The notes below the pieces were generated by a model. That model worked only from the letters and a program-made list of their open reading frames with translations, was not told where the DNA came from and did no database searches. DNA of 64,000 bases from Lachnospiraceae bacterium (lineage in GTDB: Bacteria > Bacillota > Clostridia > Lachnospirales > Lachnospiraceae): positions 9,044 to 73,043 of the forward strand of contig CAAEMT010000005.1 of the NCBI GenBank assembly GCA_900757145.1, read 5' to 3'. Position numbers and translations under genes: made by a program. Within the stretch, counting starts at the first letter, position 1; every line of letters begins with the position of its first letter. This document shows, piece by piece, positions 35,324-44,614 of this stretch.

Positions 35324-36223
35324 TTATGCCTGCGCTGCGAAAGACACACAGCCCTTCTCTACAAGAAATACGGGGCGGTATGACTCTTTCGCCTGACGGA
35401 GTCCTGGATCACCCATATCCTCCTCACGGTTTACATACTGATACTGCGACGCTTCATGTGTAAGGAACTGCTGATTGATAATTGTATATGCACCCTGCAC
35501 ATCTGCGTATGCCTTTTCAATGTGAACGACCATCGTATCATCACAGACCGGCTCTCCGATTGAAAATGCCACAACGCGTCCATCCACACGGATCAGTCCG
35601 CCGGAAAGTTCCAGTTCTTTCATCAGTCGAAGAGAGTTGAGTGTCACACACATCTCGGCATTCTTATCCACATCCTCGTCACATCCGTTTTCCCTTCTCC
35701 AGTTGAGAGCCATCTGAAAACACTCTTCCACATTCTCGTCTGTGATCTTCTCATATGTCCAATCCGGATAAAGTCGATTAAACTTATTAATATGATTCTT
35801 CTTTCCATGGTACTTCTTTCCGGAAAGTGAGATCAGCTTCTCCGTCTCATATACGTAGTCCGCCGAATCACGATAATATTCTATGGTATATCTGCCCGGA
35901 TATACCGCTTCGAGATGGGAAAACTGCTCTGGATTCACATTGGTCAAATGAAATTCTCGTCCATGATCGCGGCTCCACTCCTCCAGAATATCCAAGACCT
36001 TTTTTAGATTGGCAAGATCGCCCTGCGGAAATGTAAAGCTGCCCGTCTCCGTGTACTGAAATACAAGCATATCTTCAACAACAGCAAATTTTACCTTATA
36101 ATGTCTTGACCAGAGATACAGATTTGCAAAAGTGTATTCACAGCTTCTGTTTCGGTTCATCCGAAAATACCGTGTCACCAGTTCTCTGTCCTCAAGCTCC
36201 GGTCTTTTAAAAATAATCTCCAT
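35324..36223 (-). CDS. DUF2156/GNAT-like protein
   Basis: A 299-residue protein with two GNAT-like halves, as in the C-terminal domain of phosphatidylglycerol lysyltransferases. SCEYTFANLYLWSRHYKVK (near residue 24), KKYHGKKNHINKFNRLYPD (near residue 135) and FSIGEPVCDDTMVVHIEKA are characteristic of the stand-alone clostridial family. It has no TM helices. The ATG at 36223 has GAAAGAGG upstream; the extension to 36313 would overlap the ABC gene. Its role (possibly amino-acyl transfer) is unproven. Confidence 0.75.
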   Translation of the reverse strand: MEIIFKRPELEDRELVTRYFRMNRNRSCEYTFANLYLWSRHYKVKFAVVEDMLVFQYTETGSFTFPQGDLANLKKVLDILEEWSRDHGREFHLTNVNPEQFSHLEAVYPGRYTIEYYRDSADYVYETEKLISLSGKKYHGKKNHINKFNRLYPDWTYEKITDENVEECFQMALNWRRENGCDEDVDKNAEMCVTLNSLRLMKELELSGGLIRVDGRVVAFSIGEPVCDDTMVVHIEKAYADVQGAYTIINQQFLTHEASQYQYVNREEDMGDPGLRQAKESYRPVFLVEKGCVSFAAQA

Positions 36224-36263
36224 AAAATCCTCTTTCTTTTCGTATCTATATCCATTCATCGGC

Positions 36264-37988
36264 TCAGCCATGATACAGCTTTGCATAAATTCCATTCTTT
36301 GCGAGCAGCTCATCGTGAGTTCCCTGCTCCTCGATTCCGTTTTGTGTCAGCACGAGGATCTTCTGCGCATTGCGGATCGTTGACAAGCGATGTGCGATCA
36401 CGAATGTCGTTCTGCCCTTTGCAAGCTCCTCCATCGACTGCTGCACGATCTTTTCGCTCTCGTTGTCAAGCGCAGATGTCGCCTCGTCAAAAATAAGTAT
36501 TGCCGGATTTTTCAGGAATACCCTCGCTATAGACAATCTCTGTTTCTGTCCGCCGGAGAGCTTCACGCCCCGCTGCCCGATGTCTGTCAGATATCCGTCA
36601 GGAAGTTGTGAGATAAATTCATGCGCATTGGCAAGCTTTGCTGCGCGGATAACTTCCTCATCTGTTGCGTCTGGCTTTCCGTAACGGATATTTTCCATGA
36701 TATTTTCTGCAAATAGATAGACATCCTGCTGCACAATACCAATCTGTCTGCGCAGATCTGCAAGCTTTATCTTGCGTATATCTGTTCCATCCAGCATAAT
36801 CTGGCCACTGTCTACATCATAAAATCTCGGGATAAGACTGCACAGTGTTGTCTTTCCTCCACCCGACGAGCCTACGATTGCCAGATAATCTCCCGGATTT
36901 ACATGAAGATCAAGATGACTGAGCACCGTATCCTGATTGTCTTCATACCGGAAAGATACATTATCAAAAAGAATTTCTCCTTTTACTTTATCCACTGATA
37001 CAGCATTCGGATCATCCTTGATATCCGGCTCAATGTCAAGTATCTCAAGGAATCGCTCATATCCGGAATATCCGTTCTGGAATTGCTCAGTAAAATTGAT
37101 CAGCTTCTTAATTGGCTCCGTAAAGTTATTTATATATAGAAGGAATGTCACCAAATCTGCCACATCCATTTTAGCTCCGGTAATCATTCCTGCCCCTGCT
37201 ACAAGAACCACGATCGTCACCAGTGTTGTCAGCGCGCCAAGTCCGGAGTGATACCATGCCATATACCAATAGCTGTTCCTTTTCGATTCAACAAACTGAT
37301 CGTTTCCTTTTCGGAATTTATTCATCTCTATCGCTTCATTGCTGAAGGATTTTACTGCTCGAATACCGGAAAGGCTGTCCTCGATCTGACTGTTGATGTC
37401 AGCGATGCGTGCGCGGTTTTTTTTGAACGCACGCTTCATCTTCTTGTTAAAGTAAAACGCATACGCAACGATCACCGGAAGAAACGCAAATGCGACAAGC
37501 GTCAGCGACACATTAATATTGCACAGGATCAAAAATGAACCGATAAACTTGATCAGTGAGATCACAACGTCCTCCGGTCCATGATGCAAAAGCTCACTGA
37601 TATCAAACAGGTCAGACGTTACTCTGGAGAGGAGCTGACCGACTTTCTGGTTATCATAGAAAGCAAAGGACAGCTTCTGATAATGTGAAAATATCTCATT
37701 TCTCATATCATGCTCAATCCGAGCGCCCATCATATGACCGAAATACGCGATATAAAAATTGCAGAAGCCTTCCAACGCAACGAGGCCTACCATCACGGCA
37801 CCAAGCTTCAGGATTGTCTGAAGCGCCTCATTGCCTGGAAGCATGATCACATTCGTTGTAATATAACGAACAATAAGCGGGATTGCCAAAGTTACTCCCG
37901 CACCAAGTACAGCGAAAAACATATCGCTGAAAAATAATCCCTTGTAGGCTCCGTAATATCCTACGAGCCGTTTCCATTTATGTTTCAT
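36264..37988 (-). CDS. ABC exporter half-transporter (MDR type)
   Basis: A 574-residue protein with six TM helices (residues about 15-310) fused to a nucleotide-binding domain. Walker A is GSSGGGKTTLC, the signature LSGGQKQRLSIA, Walker B ILIFDEATSALD and the switch His in VIAHRLSTI. All catalytic residues are standard, so it probably works as a homodimer. It is upstream of and co-directional with the DUF2156-like gene, with 40 bases between. The substrate is unknown. Confidence 0.93.
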   Translation of the reverse strand: MKHKWKRLVGYYGAYKGLFFSDMFFAVLGAGVTLAIPLIVRYITTNVIMLPGNEALQTILKLGAVMVGLVALEGFCNFYIAYFGHMMGARIEHDMRNEIFSHYQKLSFAFYDNQKVGQLLSRVTSDLFDISELLHHGPEDVVISLIKFIGSFLILCNINVSLTLVAFAFLPVIVAYAFYFNKKMKRAFKKNRARIADINSQIEDSLSGIRAVKSFSNEAIEMNKFRKGNDQFVESKRNSYWYMAWYHSGLGALTTLVTIVVLVAGAGMITGAKMDVADLVTFLLYINNFTEPIKKLINFTEQFQNGYSGYERFLEILDIEPDIKDDPNAVSVDKVKGEILFDNVSFRYEDNQDTVLSHLDLHVNPGDYLAIVGSSGGGKTTLCSLIPRFYDVDSGQIMLDGTDIRKIKLADLRRQIGIVQQDVYLFAENIMENIRYGKPDATDEEVIRAAKLANAHEFISQLPDGYLTDIGQRGVKLSGGQKQRLSIARVFLKNPAILIFDEATSALDNESEKIVQQSMEELAKGRTTFVIAHRLSTIRNAQKILVLTQNGIEEQGTHDELLAKNGIYAKLYHG

Positions 37989-38048
37989 TTCAAATACCTT
38001 TCTGCCGGGGGTACCCGGAGAAACCGGATATCCCTGACAGCTCCGGCT

Positions 38049-39395
38049 TTATTCCTGAGTAAGTCCCTGTGCTTTTATTACTTCAATTACATCATTTACA
38101 TACTTTGCGCAAAGCTCATCCGTCTCTGCTTCGACCATGACACGGATCAGCGGCTCTGTGCCGCTCTCTCTGACAAGAATTCTGCCATTTTCGCCAAGAG
38201 ACTCTGCAACTGCATTGACCGCAGACTGTACTGCTTCATTTTCGTTTACTGCCTTCTTATCTGCCACACGGACATTCTTCAGAAGCTGCGGATAAATCTT
38301 TACCTCGGAAACAAGTGTGCCAAGGCTCATCTTTTTCTCAATCACAGCCTCCATGACCATAAGTGCAGTCAAAATACCGTCTCCCGTTGTCGCATACTTC
38401 GAAAAAATAATATGACCAGACTGCTCTCCTCCAAGACAGTGACCGTTCTCTGACATATTGGCGTAAACGTATTTATCACCGACCGCTGTTTTCTCATAAT
38501 CGATTCCTATCTTGTCAAAAGCTTTATAAAGTCCTAGATTAGACATAACTGTCGTAACGACCGTATTGTTTGTCAGTTTACCTTCTTCTTTCAAATATTT
38601 ACCGCACACATACAAAATGAGATCTCCGTCAACTACACAGCCATTCTCATCTACTGCTATGCAGCGGTCCGCATCGCCGTCAAACGCAAAACCAACATCT
38701 AAACGTTTCTCAAGAACAAACTGCTGAAGCGCTTCGATATGTGTAGAACCACAGTCCCGATTGATATTCGTACCATCCGGCTCATTATGAATCACATATG
38801 TCTTTGCTCCGAGCGCATCAAATACACTCTTGGCAATTGCAGAAGAACTTCCGTTCGAGCAGTCAAGTCCGACACGCATATTCTTGAAGGATCTCGTCGC
38901 AAGCGAGATCAAAGAACCGATATAGCGGTTACGTCCTGCCACATAATCAACGGTACGTCCGATATCACCGCCTGTCGCAAGCGGAAGTTCCCCGATCTTT
39001 CCGTCAATATATGCTTCAATCTTTTCCTCTACTTCTGCCTCTATCTTCTTTCCCGTTCCGCTGATGACCTTGATACCATTGTCATAATACGGGTTATGGC
39101 TCGCGGAGATCATAATGCCGCAGTCAAAATCCTCTGTCCGCACCACAAAAGAAACACTCGGCGTCGTCGTCACATGCAGCAGATATGCATCGGCTCCCGA
39201 AGCCGTAAGTCCCGCTGAAAGCGCATACTCAAACATATAGCTGGATCGTCTCGTATCTTTACCGATCACGATCTTTGCTTTGTGCTCCTGTCCGTAATAC
39301 CATCCAAGAAAACGACCTACCTTAAATGCATGCTCCACAGTCAGCGTCTTGTTTGCCTCACCGCGAAAACCATCTGTTCCAAAATACTTTCCCAT
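38049..39395 (-). CDS. glmM: Phosphoglucosamine mutase
   Basis: A 448-residue GlmM, which interconverts glucosamine-6-phosphate and glucosamine-1-phosphate for peptidoglycan precursors. It starts GKYFGTDGFRGEANKTLT. The catalytic phosphoserine lies in ISASHNPYYDNGIK (about residue 100), the Mg2+ loop is FDGDADRCIAVDE, and the phosphate-binding loop is RESGTEPLIRVMVE. ATG 39395 with GGAGAG 6 bases upstream is preferred over 39422. Confidence 0.97.
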   Translation of the reverse strand: MGKYFGTDGFRGEANKTLTVEHAFKVGRFLGWYYGQEHKAKIVIGKDTRRSSYMFEYALSAGLTASGADAYLLHVTTTPSVSFVVRTEDFDCGIMISASHNPYYDNGIKVISGTGKKIEAEVEEKIEAYIDGKIGELPLATGGDIGRTVDYVAGRNRYIGSLISLATRSFKNMRVGLDCSNGSSSAIAKSVFDALGAKTYVIHNEPDGTNINRDCGSTHIEALQQFVLEKRLDVGFAFDGDADRCIAVDENGCVVDGDLILYVCGKYLKEEGKLTNNTVVTTVMSNLGLYKAFDKIGIDYEKTAVGDKYVYANMSENGHCLGGEQSGHIIFSKYATTGDGILTALMVMEAVIEKKMSLGTLVSEVKIYPQLLKNVRVADKKAVNENEAVQSAVNAVAESLGENGRILVRESGTEPLIRVMVEAETDELCAKYVNDVIEVIKAQGLTQE

Positions 39396-39465
39396 AATAA
39401 TCTCTCCTCTTTTTGGCTGCATTTTCCTAAGGTTTCATAATGTTTTAAAAAATAAATCATTTCCT

Positions 39466-39494
39466 AATATACACGTTCTTTTGCCAAACGTCAA
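39466..39494 (-). promoter_or_regulatory. Promoter of glmM
   Basis: TTGACG (39489-39494) and TATATT (39466-39471) on the minus strand with a 17-base spacer, 70 bases before the glmM start. Confidence 0.7.
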
Positions 39495-39559
39495 CGCCGC
39501 AACCGCTCCGAAGCCGTAAACTTGTGCAAATTTTTCGGACGATTATATCACAATTATAT

Positions 39560-40435
39560 TTACTTTTTCTCATTTAGAAGAGCTCTGCGACATTCCTCCA
39601 GAAGCTTTTTTTCTTCCTTGGGCATCTTCGGATACTGCGGATCCATTTCCTTTAGCGTCTTTAATACAGCCTCCGATACGAGATAGCGTGCATACCACTT
39701 CTGATCAGCCGGAATCACATACCATGGACTTTCCTTCGTAGCCGTCTCATTGATAACATCCTGATATACCCTGTGATAATCATCCCACAGCGAGCGTTCC
39801 TTTAAATCCGCATGTGAAAATTTCCAGTTCTTCTCCGGCTCATCGATACGCTCCAGAAAACGTTGCTTCTGCTTTTCTTTCGAAACATTCAGGAATATCT
39901 TTACGATCCTATAACTGTTCTCATACAGATATTCCTCGTAATTGCGTATCTGACGGTACCGTTTTTCAAAAAACTCTTTATCGCTCTGCTTTGTGATCCG
40001 ATCTGCCATGCGGTAAGCCTCATTCAGCCTGTGTACCTGCACGACCAGAACATCCTCATAATACGACCTGTTAAAAATAGCCATCTTACCGTACTTCGGC
40101 AGACATTTATTCACTCTCCAGAGGAAATCATGCGCAAGCTCCTCCTGGCTAGGCTGCTTAAAGCTGAACGTATCAATCCCCTGAGGGTTGACGCCGCTCA
40201 TCACATGCTTTACAGTGCTGTCCTTTCCTGCTGCATCCATCGCCTGAAGCACGATCAGCAGACCTTCCCTGCCGTCGGCATACAATTTGTCCTGAAGCGC
40301 CTGCATTTCCTTCTGGTTTTCCACCGTTTTCTGCAGAATCTTATCTTTATCCACATGATCCCTCCTGCTATCCGCAGGCAGCTTATCAAGCTTCAGCTTT
40401 TTGCTTCCGTCAAAACAATATCTTTCTAACAGCAT
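39560..40435 (-). CDS. PPK2-family polyphosphate kinase
   Basis: A 291-residue PPK2 enzyme, which uses polyphosphate to phosphorylate nucleotides or nucleoside diphosphates. Walker A is QAMDAAGKDST (about residue 65-75), followed by VNPQGIDTFSFKQPS, the Walker B/lid region AIFNRSYYEDVLV and WDDYHRVYQDVINET. It carries the N-terminal extension seen in the Firmicute PPK2 group. The second ATG (40435) is chosen because GGGAGGG is 7 bases upstream of it, and only 1 base from the first. Which class (AMP, ADP or both) it belongs to cannot be settled by eye. Confidence 0.92.
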   Translation of the reverse strand: MLLERYCFDGSKKLKLDKLPADSRRDHVDKDKILQKTVENQKEMQALQDKLYADGREGLLIVLQAMDAAGKDSTVKHVMSGVNPQGIDTFSFKQPSQEELAHDFLWRVNKCLPKYGKMAIFNRSYYEDVLVVQVHRLNEAYRMADRITKQSDKEFFEKRYRQIRNYEEYLYENSYRIVKIFLNVSKEKQKQRFLERIDEPEKNWKFSHADLKERSLWDDYHRVYQDVINETATKESPWYVIPADQKWYARYLVSEAVLKTLKEMDPQYPKMPKEEKKLLEECRRALLNEKK

Positions 40436-40841
40436 ATTCATCCCTCCCAGAATATTTTACTGATAAAACAGTTACTATATTTTAACATATTATCCGCCAT
40501 TTGTCCGTATTTTATGAATTTGCCGACAGCGCTTGTTATGGTCACGTAATCGTTGGCAACTTTTTTCATACATGATTTACCGTACGCCCTCCGGCTGTTT
40601 TTATCTCCTGCTGTCAATGACAATTCCCCCTCGTCCAAAATATTTACGTTTTCAAATCATGCACGGCGGCTTCCTGATTCTGAGCTTGATATTATGCTCA
40701 TTCTGTGAACACACACTCCGCCAATTAGCCGTTCTGACATTGAGCTCGTCATGAATGAAAAAAACAGATTGCCCCACCACGATCCACCCGCTTCTTTCAC
40801 GGCTTGAGAAGAATAATTTTGTTTCGCTAGAAAAGCAGGGC

Positions 40842-40883
40842 AAGCAAAAAGGGGATGTATTTTCCAACATCCCCCTTTTGCTT
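40842..40883 (-). terminator. Orphan intrinsic terminator
   Basis: Arms AAGCAAAAAGGGGATGT (40842-40858) and ACATCCCCCTTTTGCTT (40867-40883) pair at 16 of 17 positions. It lies directly after a short hydrophobic minus-strand reading frame that ends at 40882. The stretch 40436-41062 contains no convincing intact gene: only this terminator, the small remnant below and the terminator at 41022-41058. Confidence 0.75.
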
Positions 40884-41007
40884 ACCATTTTAATATCAGT
40901 ACAGCTATCAAAACCCAAAACATAACAATCGGAATAGCGTAATACCACCTTTTCGGCTATCCGTTCTCCCACATCCCGTCTGCCGCCTGCCTGCTCCTTT
41001 CCATAAC
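40882..41007 (-). pseudogene. Possible small membrane protein gene with in-frame amber codon
   Basis: From an ATG at 41007 the minus strand reads MERSRQAADGMWENG, a TAG, then PKRWYYAIPIVMFWVLIAVL to a TAA at 40882, one residue run before a strong terminator. The hydrophobic C-terminal part looks like a real TM helix. There is no RBS before the ATG and I know no family for it, so it may be a decayed gene. Confidence 0.3.
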
Positions 41008-41021
41008 AGCATCAGGGATCA

Positions 41022-41058
41022 ATTTTATTGCCAGTGATGCCAACATTGGCAATAAAAT
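41022..41058 (-). terminator. Terminator of the heterodimeric ABC operon
   Basis: ATTTTATTGCCA (41022-41033) and TGGCAATAAAAT (41047-41058) are perfect 12-bp arms starting 5 bases after the ABC stop. The T-rich side gives intrinsic termination. Confidence 0.7.
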
Positions 41059-41062
41059 AACA

Positions 41063-42823
41063 TCATCCCTCCGTCTGCACTCCGGCAAACTGTGATTCAT
41101 ACAGCCTTGCATAAAATCCGTTCTGCGCAAGCAGGCTCTGATGATCTCCCGTCTCAATAATGTGCCCGTCCTTCATGACAAGAATCACATCGGCGTTTTG
41201 GATCGTTGACAGGCGATGCGCCACGATAAAGCTTGTGCGTCCCTCCATCATCGTCTGGAATGCTTTCTGTATCCTTATCTCTGTACGGATGTCGATCGAA
41301 GACGTCGCTTCATCGAGGATCAGCATCGGCGGCAGGCAGAGCATGACGCGCGCAATGCACAGAAGCTGCTTCTGTCCCTGTGAAAGATTCCCCCCGTTTT
41401 CTCCGATCTGTGTATCGTATCCTTTCGGCAGCCTTTTGATAAAGCTGTGCGCATGCGCCCTTTTTGCCGCATCGATCACCTCGTCTTCCGATGCGTCCGG
41501 CCGTCCCATACAGATATTCTCCCGAATCGTTCCGCTGCGCAGCCACGTATCCTGCAATACCATGCCAAAAGAGCCGCGCAAGTCATGACGTTTCAGACTT
41601 CGGATATCTTTCCCTTCTACCATAATGGCGCCGCCGTCCACATCGTAAAAGCGCATCAGCAGGTTAATAAGCGTTGTCTTTCCGCATCCCGTCGGACCGA
41701 CTATCGCGATCCGCTGTCCTGCCTTTACCTCAAGGTTAAAATCCTCTATCAGCTTTTTCTCCGGCGTATAGGAAAAGTCCACATGCTCCAGAGAAAGATT
41801 CCCCAATTTCTTCGGAAGCGCCTCGCCCGAAAGGCTGTCCGGCGTCTGCGGCTCCTCCTCGATCAGTTCAAAGACGCGCCCCGCACACGCAAGCGCATTC
41901 TGCAGCTCTGTCACAACGCCGGAAATTTCATTGAACGGCTTCGTATACTGATTTGCATAAGCCAGAAATGCAGAAAGCTGTCCCACTGTCATTGCGCCGC
42001 GCACTGCCGCAAACGCTCCGGTCAGCCCGACTCCCGTATACACAAGGCTGTTGACGAATCGCGTCGCAGGATTCGTGATCGACGAAAAAAAGATCGCCTG
42101 CAGGGAATATTTGCGCAGCCGCTCATTGATCTCGTCAAACCTCGCCTGCGTCTTTTTTTCCTGTCCATACGCCTGCACGACTTTTTGATTGCCGATCATC
42201 TCATCGATTAGCGCCGTCTGCTCCCCACGCGCCTGCGTCTGATGCCGGAACATCCGATACGTCCGCTTTGCGATAAACCGCGCTACAAAAAGCGATACGG
42301 GCGTCAAAACCACTACGACAAGCGTAATTCCGGCATTTACGGAAAGCATGAAAATAAGCGTTCCGATTATTGTGACCACACCTGTAAAAAGCTGTGTAAA
42401 TCCCATCAGCAGACCGTCTGAAAACTGATCCACGTCCGCTATCACCCGGCTTACGACATCGCCCGATGAATGCGTATCAAAATACTGTAACGGCAGCTCC
42501 TCTATTCTGCGAAATGCCTGTTCGCGCACCTTACCCGATACAAGATAGACGATCCTGTTATTTGCCGCGTTCATGATCCACTGCGCAGCTGCCGTGACCG
42601 CAACCGCCGCAGCCATCCGCTTCATAAGTCGGAAAATAATATCAAACTCAACCATTCCTTTTCCGATGATGTGGTCGATCACCTGTCCCGTAAGTACCGG
42701 AATATACAAGGTGAGCGCTACTGAGATAAGCGCCGTCACAAACGATAAAACAACAAGTAGCGCATGAGGGCGGATACAGCGCAGCACCTTTTTGATTATT
42801 TCTTTCTGCTCATTGTTTTTCAT
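41063..42823 (-). CDS. ABC exporter half-transporter, catalytic subunit
   Basis: A 586-residue half-transporter (six TM helices plus one nucleotide-binding domain). Walker A is GPTGCGKTTLI, the signature LSQGQKQLLCIA, and Walker B LILDEATSSID with the catalytic Glu kept. Its start overlaps the end of the upstream half-transporter by 4 bases (ATGA) and both are 586 residues, the layout of a heterodimeric exporter (BmrCD/TM287-288 type). This subunit provides the intact catalytic Glu. The substrate is unknown. Confidence 0.93.
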   Translation of the reverse strand: MKNNEQKEIIKKVLRCIRPHALLVVLSFVTALISVALTLYIPVLTGQVIDHIIGKGMVEFDIIFRLMKRMAAAVAVTAAAQWIMNAANNRIVYLVSGKVREQAFRRIEELPLQYFDTHSSGDVVSRVIADVDQFSDGLLMGFTQLFTGVVTIIGTLIFMLSVNAGITLVVVVLTPVSLFVARFIAKRTYRMFRHQTQARGEQTALIDEMIGNQKVVQAYGQEKKTQARFDEINERLRKYSLQAIFFSSITNPATRFVNSLVYTGVGLTGAFAAVRGAMTVGQLSAFLAYANQYTKPFNEISGVVTELQNALACAGRVFELIEEEPQTPDSLSGEALPKKLGNLSLEHVDFSYTPEKKLIEDFNLEVKAGQRIAIVGPTGCGKTTLINLLMRFYDVDGGAIMVEGKDIRSLKRHDLRGSFGMVLQDTWLRSGTIRENICMGRPDASEDEVIDAAKRAHAHSFIKRLPKGYDTQIGENGGNLSQGQKQLLCIARVMLCLPPMLILDEATSSIDIRTEIRIQKAFQTMMEGRTSFIVAHRLSTIQNADVILVMKDGHIIETGDHQSLLAQNGFYARLYESQFAGVQTEG

Positions 42824-44580
42824 GACTGCTCCTCCTTCGGAAACTGGGAATAATACGTCTCCTGATATACTGCGCAGCGCGCAAGCAGCTCTTCATGCGT
42901 GCCGATATCCGCAATCTCTCCGTCCTCCAGAACCAGAATCCTGTCTGCATGCTGCAGCGACGATGTCCTCTGTGATACAATGAACACAGTCATATCGCGC
43001 GGAAGCTCTGCGATAGCCTTTCTAAGACGCGCGTCCGTTGCAAAGTCAAGCGCAGAAGCGCTGTCATCCAGGATCAAAATCTCAGGATCCCGCACAAGAG
43101 CGCGTGCGATCGTAAGCCTCTGCCTCTGTCCGCCTGAGAAATTCCTTCCTCCCTGCTTTACAAAAGCGTCCAGTCCTTCTTTTGCGCCAAACACAACATC
43201 CTCCGCCTGCGCTGCGCGAATTGCGGCACAAAGCTCCTCATCTGAAGCATTTTCATTCCCCCACAGCAGATTCTCACGGATCGTCCCCTGAAACAGCACT
43301 GCCTTTTGCATAACGATCCCGACCATGCCGCGCAGCTCATCAAGCGGATAGTCCCGCACGTCCCTGCCGTTTACCTTTACACAGCCCTCGCGCACATCGT
43401 AAAAGCGCGGAATCAGGCTGACAAGCGATGTCTTTCCCGAACCGGTACCTCCGATGATGCCGATCGTCTCACCGCGTTTTACAGAAAAATCTATATCGGT
43501 AAGAGAGTCCGCGCCCGCGCCCTGATAGCAGAACTGTACGTGCTCAAACGAAACCATCGGAACAGACTTATCCGGTTCTGATACCTGGATCGCCGTTTTT
43601 CTGTCCTCCTCCTTTTCCCTCACTCTGCTTTGCATGCCCGACGGTGTATCGAATACCGCCTGGATCCGATTGCCGCAGGCGATCGCTTTCGTCACCGTGA
43701 TGATCAGATTTGCCAGCTTGACAAGCTCTACGAGGATCTGGGACATATAATTTACAAGCGCTACGACACTGCCCTGCATCAATATTCCGGCATCAACACG
43801 CTCTGCGCCTGTATACAAAAGCACCAGCAGTCCGGCATTTACCGCCACATACGTCAAAGGATTCATCAAAGCAGAGATCCTGCCCGATAAGAGCTGTATC
43901 TTTACAAGAGCGTGATTATCCTTCTCAAATGTCCGGATTTCCTGCGGCTCACGGCAAAAAGCACGTATCACGCGGACTCCCTGCAGATTTTCTCTCGTCA
44001 GTCTGACAACCTTATCGAGACGTCCCTGTACCCTCTTATACACAGGAATACTGATCAGCATAATTCCAAATACAATGACGCAAAGCACCGGGATCACTGC
44101 TACGAAGATGACTGCCGCTTTGACATCCACCGTAAATGCCATGATCATTGCGCCGAACACGATGAACGGAGAACGCAGAAACAGGCGCAGAAACAGGTTT
44201 ACCCCTGACTGCACCTGATTGACATCACTTGTCATACGCGTGATCAGCGTAGCTGTACCTATTTGATCCATTTCAGAAAAGGACAGGCTCTGGATATGCG
44301 CAAACAGGCTGCTGCGAAGCTTTGATGCAAACCCAACGGCTGCCTTTGCCGAGAAATACTGCGCTGTGATCGAACATATAAGCCCTATCAGCCCAAGCGC
44401 CGCCATCAGAAGACACATTCGTATAATATAGCTCTTATCGTGAGTTTTAATCCCCACATCGATGATCTGTGCCATTACCAGCGGAACAAACAATTCAAAC
44501 AGCGCCTCCAGCAGCTTAAACAAAGGCGCACATACCGACTCCTTTCTATAGCCTTTCATATACCGCAAAAGCTTCCACAT
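42820..44580 (-). CDS. ABC exporter half-transporter, degenerate-site subunit
   Basis: A 586-residue half-transporter with six TM helices and one nucleotide-binding domain. Walker A is GGTGSGKTSLV and the signature FSGGQRQRLTIA, but Walker B ends ILILDDSASALD, with Asp in place of the catalytic Glu, and the switch segment reads IVSQRTSSL, with Gln in place of His. These are the standard marks of the degenerate half in heterodimeric exporters. Its own intact signature would serve the catalytic site shared with the partner. It is the first gene of the pair. Confidence 0.93.
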   Translation of the reverse strand: MWKLLRYMKGYRKESVCAPLFKLLEALFELFVPLVMAQIIDVGIKTHDKSYIIRMCLLMAALGLIGLICSITAQYFSAKAAVGFASKLRSSLFAHIQSLSFSEMDQIGTATLITRMTSDVNQVQSGVNLFLRLFLRSPFIVFGAMIMAFTVDVKAAVIFVAVIPVLCVIVFGIMLISIPVYKRVQGRLDKVVRLTRENLQGVRVIRAFCREPQEIRTFEKDNHALVKIQLLSGRISALMNPLTYVAVNAGLLVLLYTGAERVDAGILMQGSVVALVNYMSQILVELVKLANLIITVTKAIACGNRIQAVFDTPSGMQSRVREKEEDRKTAIQVSEPDKSVPMVSFEHVQFCYQGAGADSLTDIDFSVKRGETIGIIGGTGSGKTSLVSLIPRFYDVREGCVKVNGRDVRDYPLDELRGMVGIVMQKAVLFQGTIRENLLWGNENASDEELCAAIRAAQAEDVVFGAKEGLDAFVKQGGRNFSGGQRQRLTIARALVRDPEILILDDSASALDFATDARLRKAIAELPRDMTVFIVSQRTSSLQHADRILVLEDGEIADIGTHEELLARCAVYQETYYSQFPKEEQS

Positions 44581-44614
44581 TTTCTATACCACCTACTACT
44601 TATTTGTATTTTTA

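Noticed and set aside
40652..40972. 106-codon minus-strand frame
   Set aside because: It runs through a perfect terminator hairpin and shows no family features.
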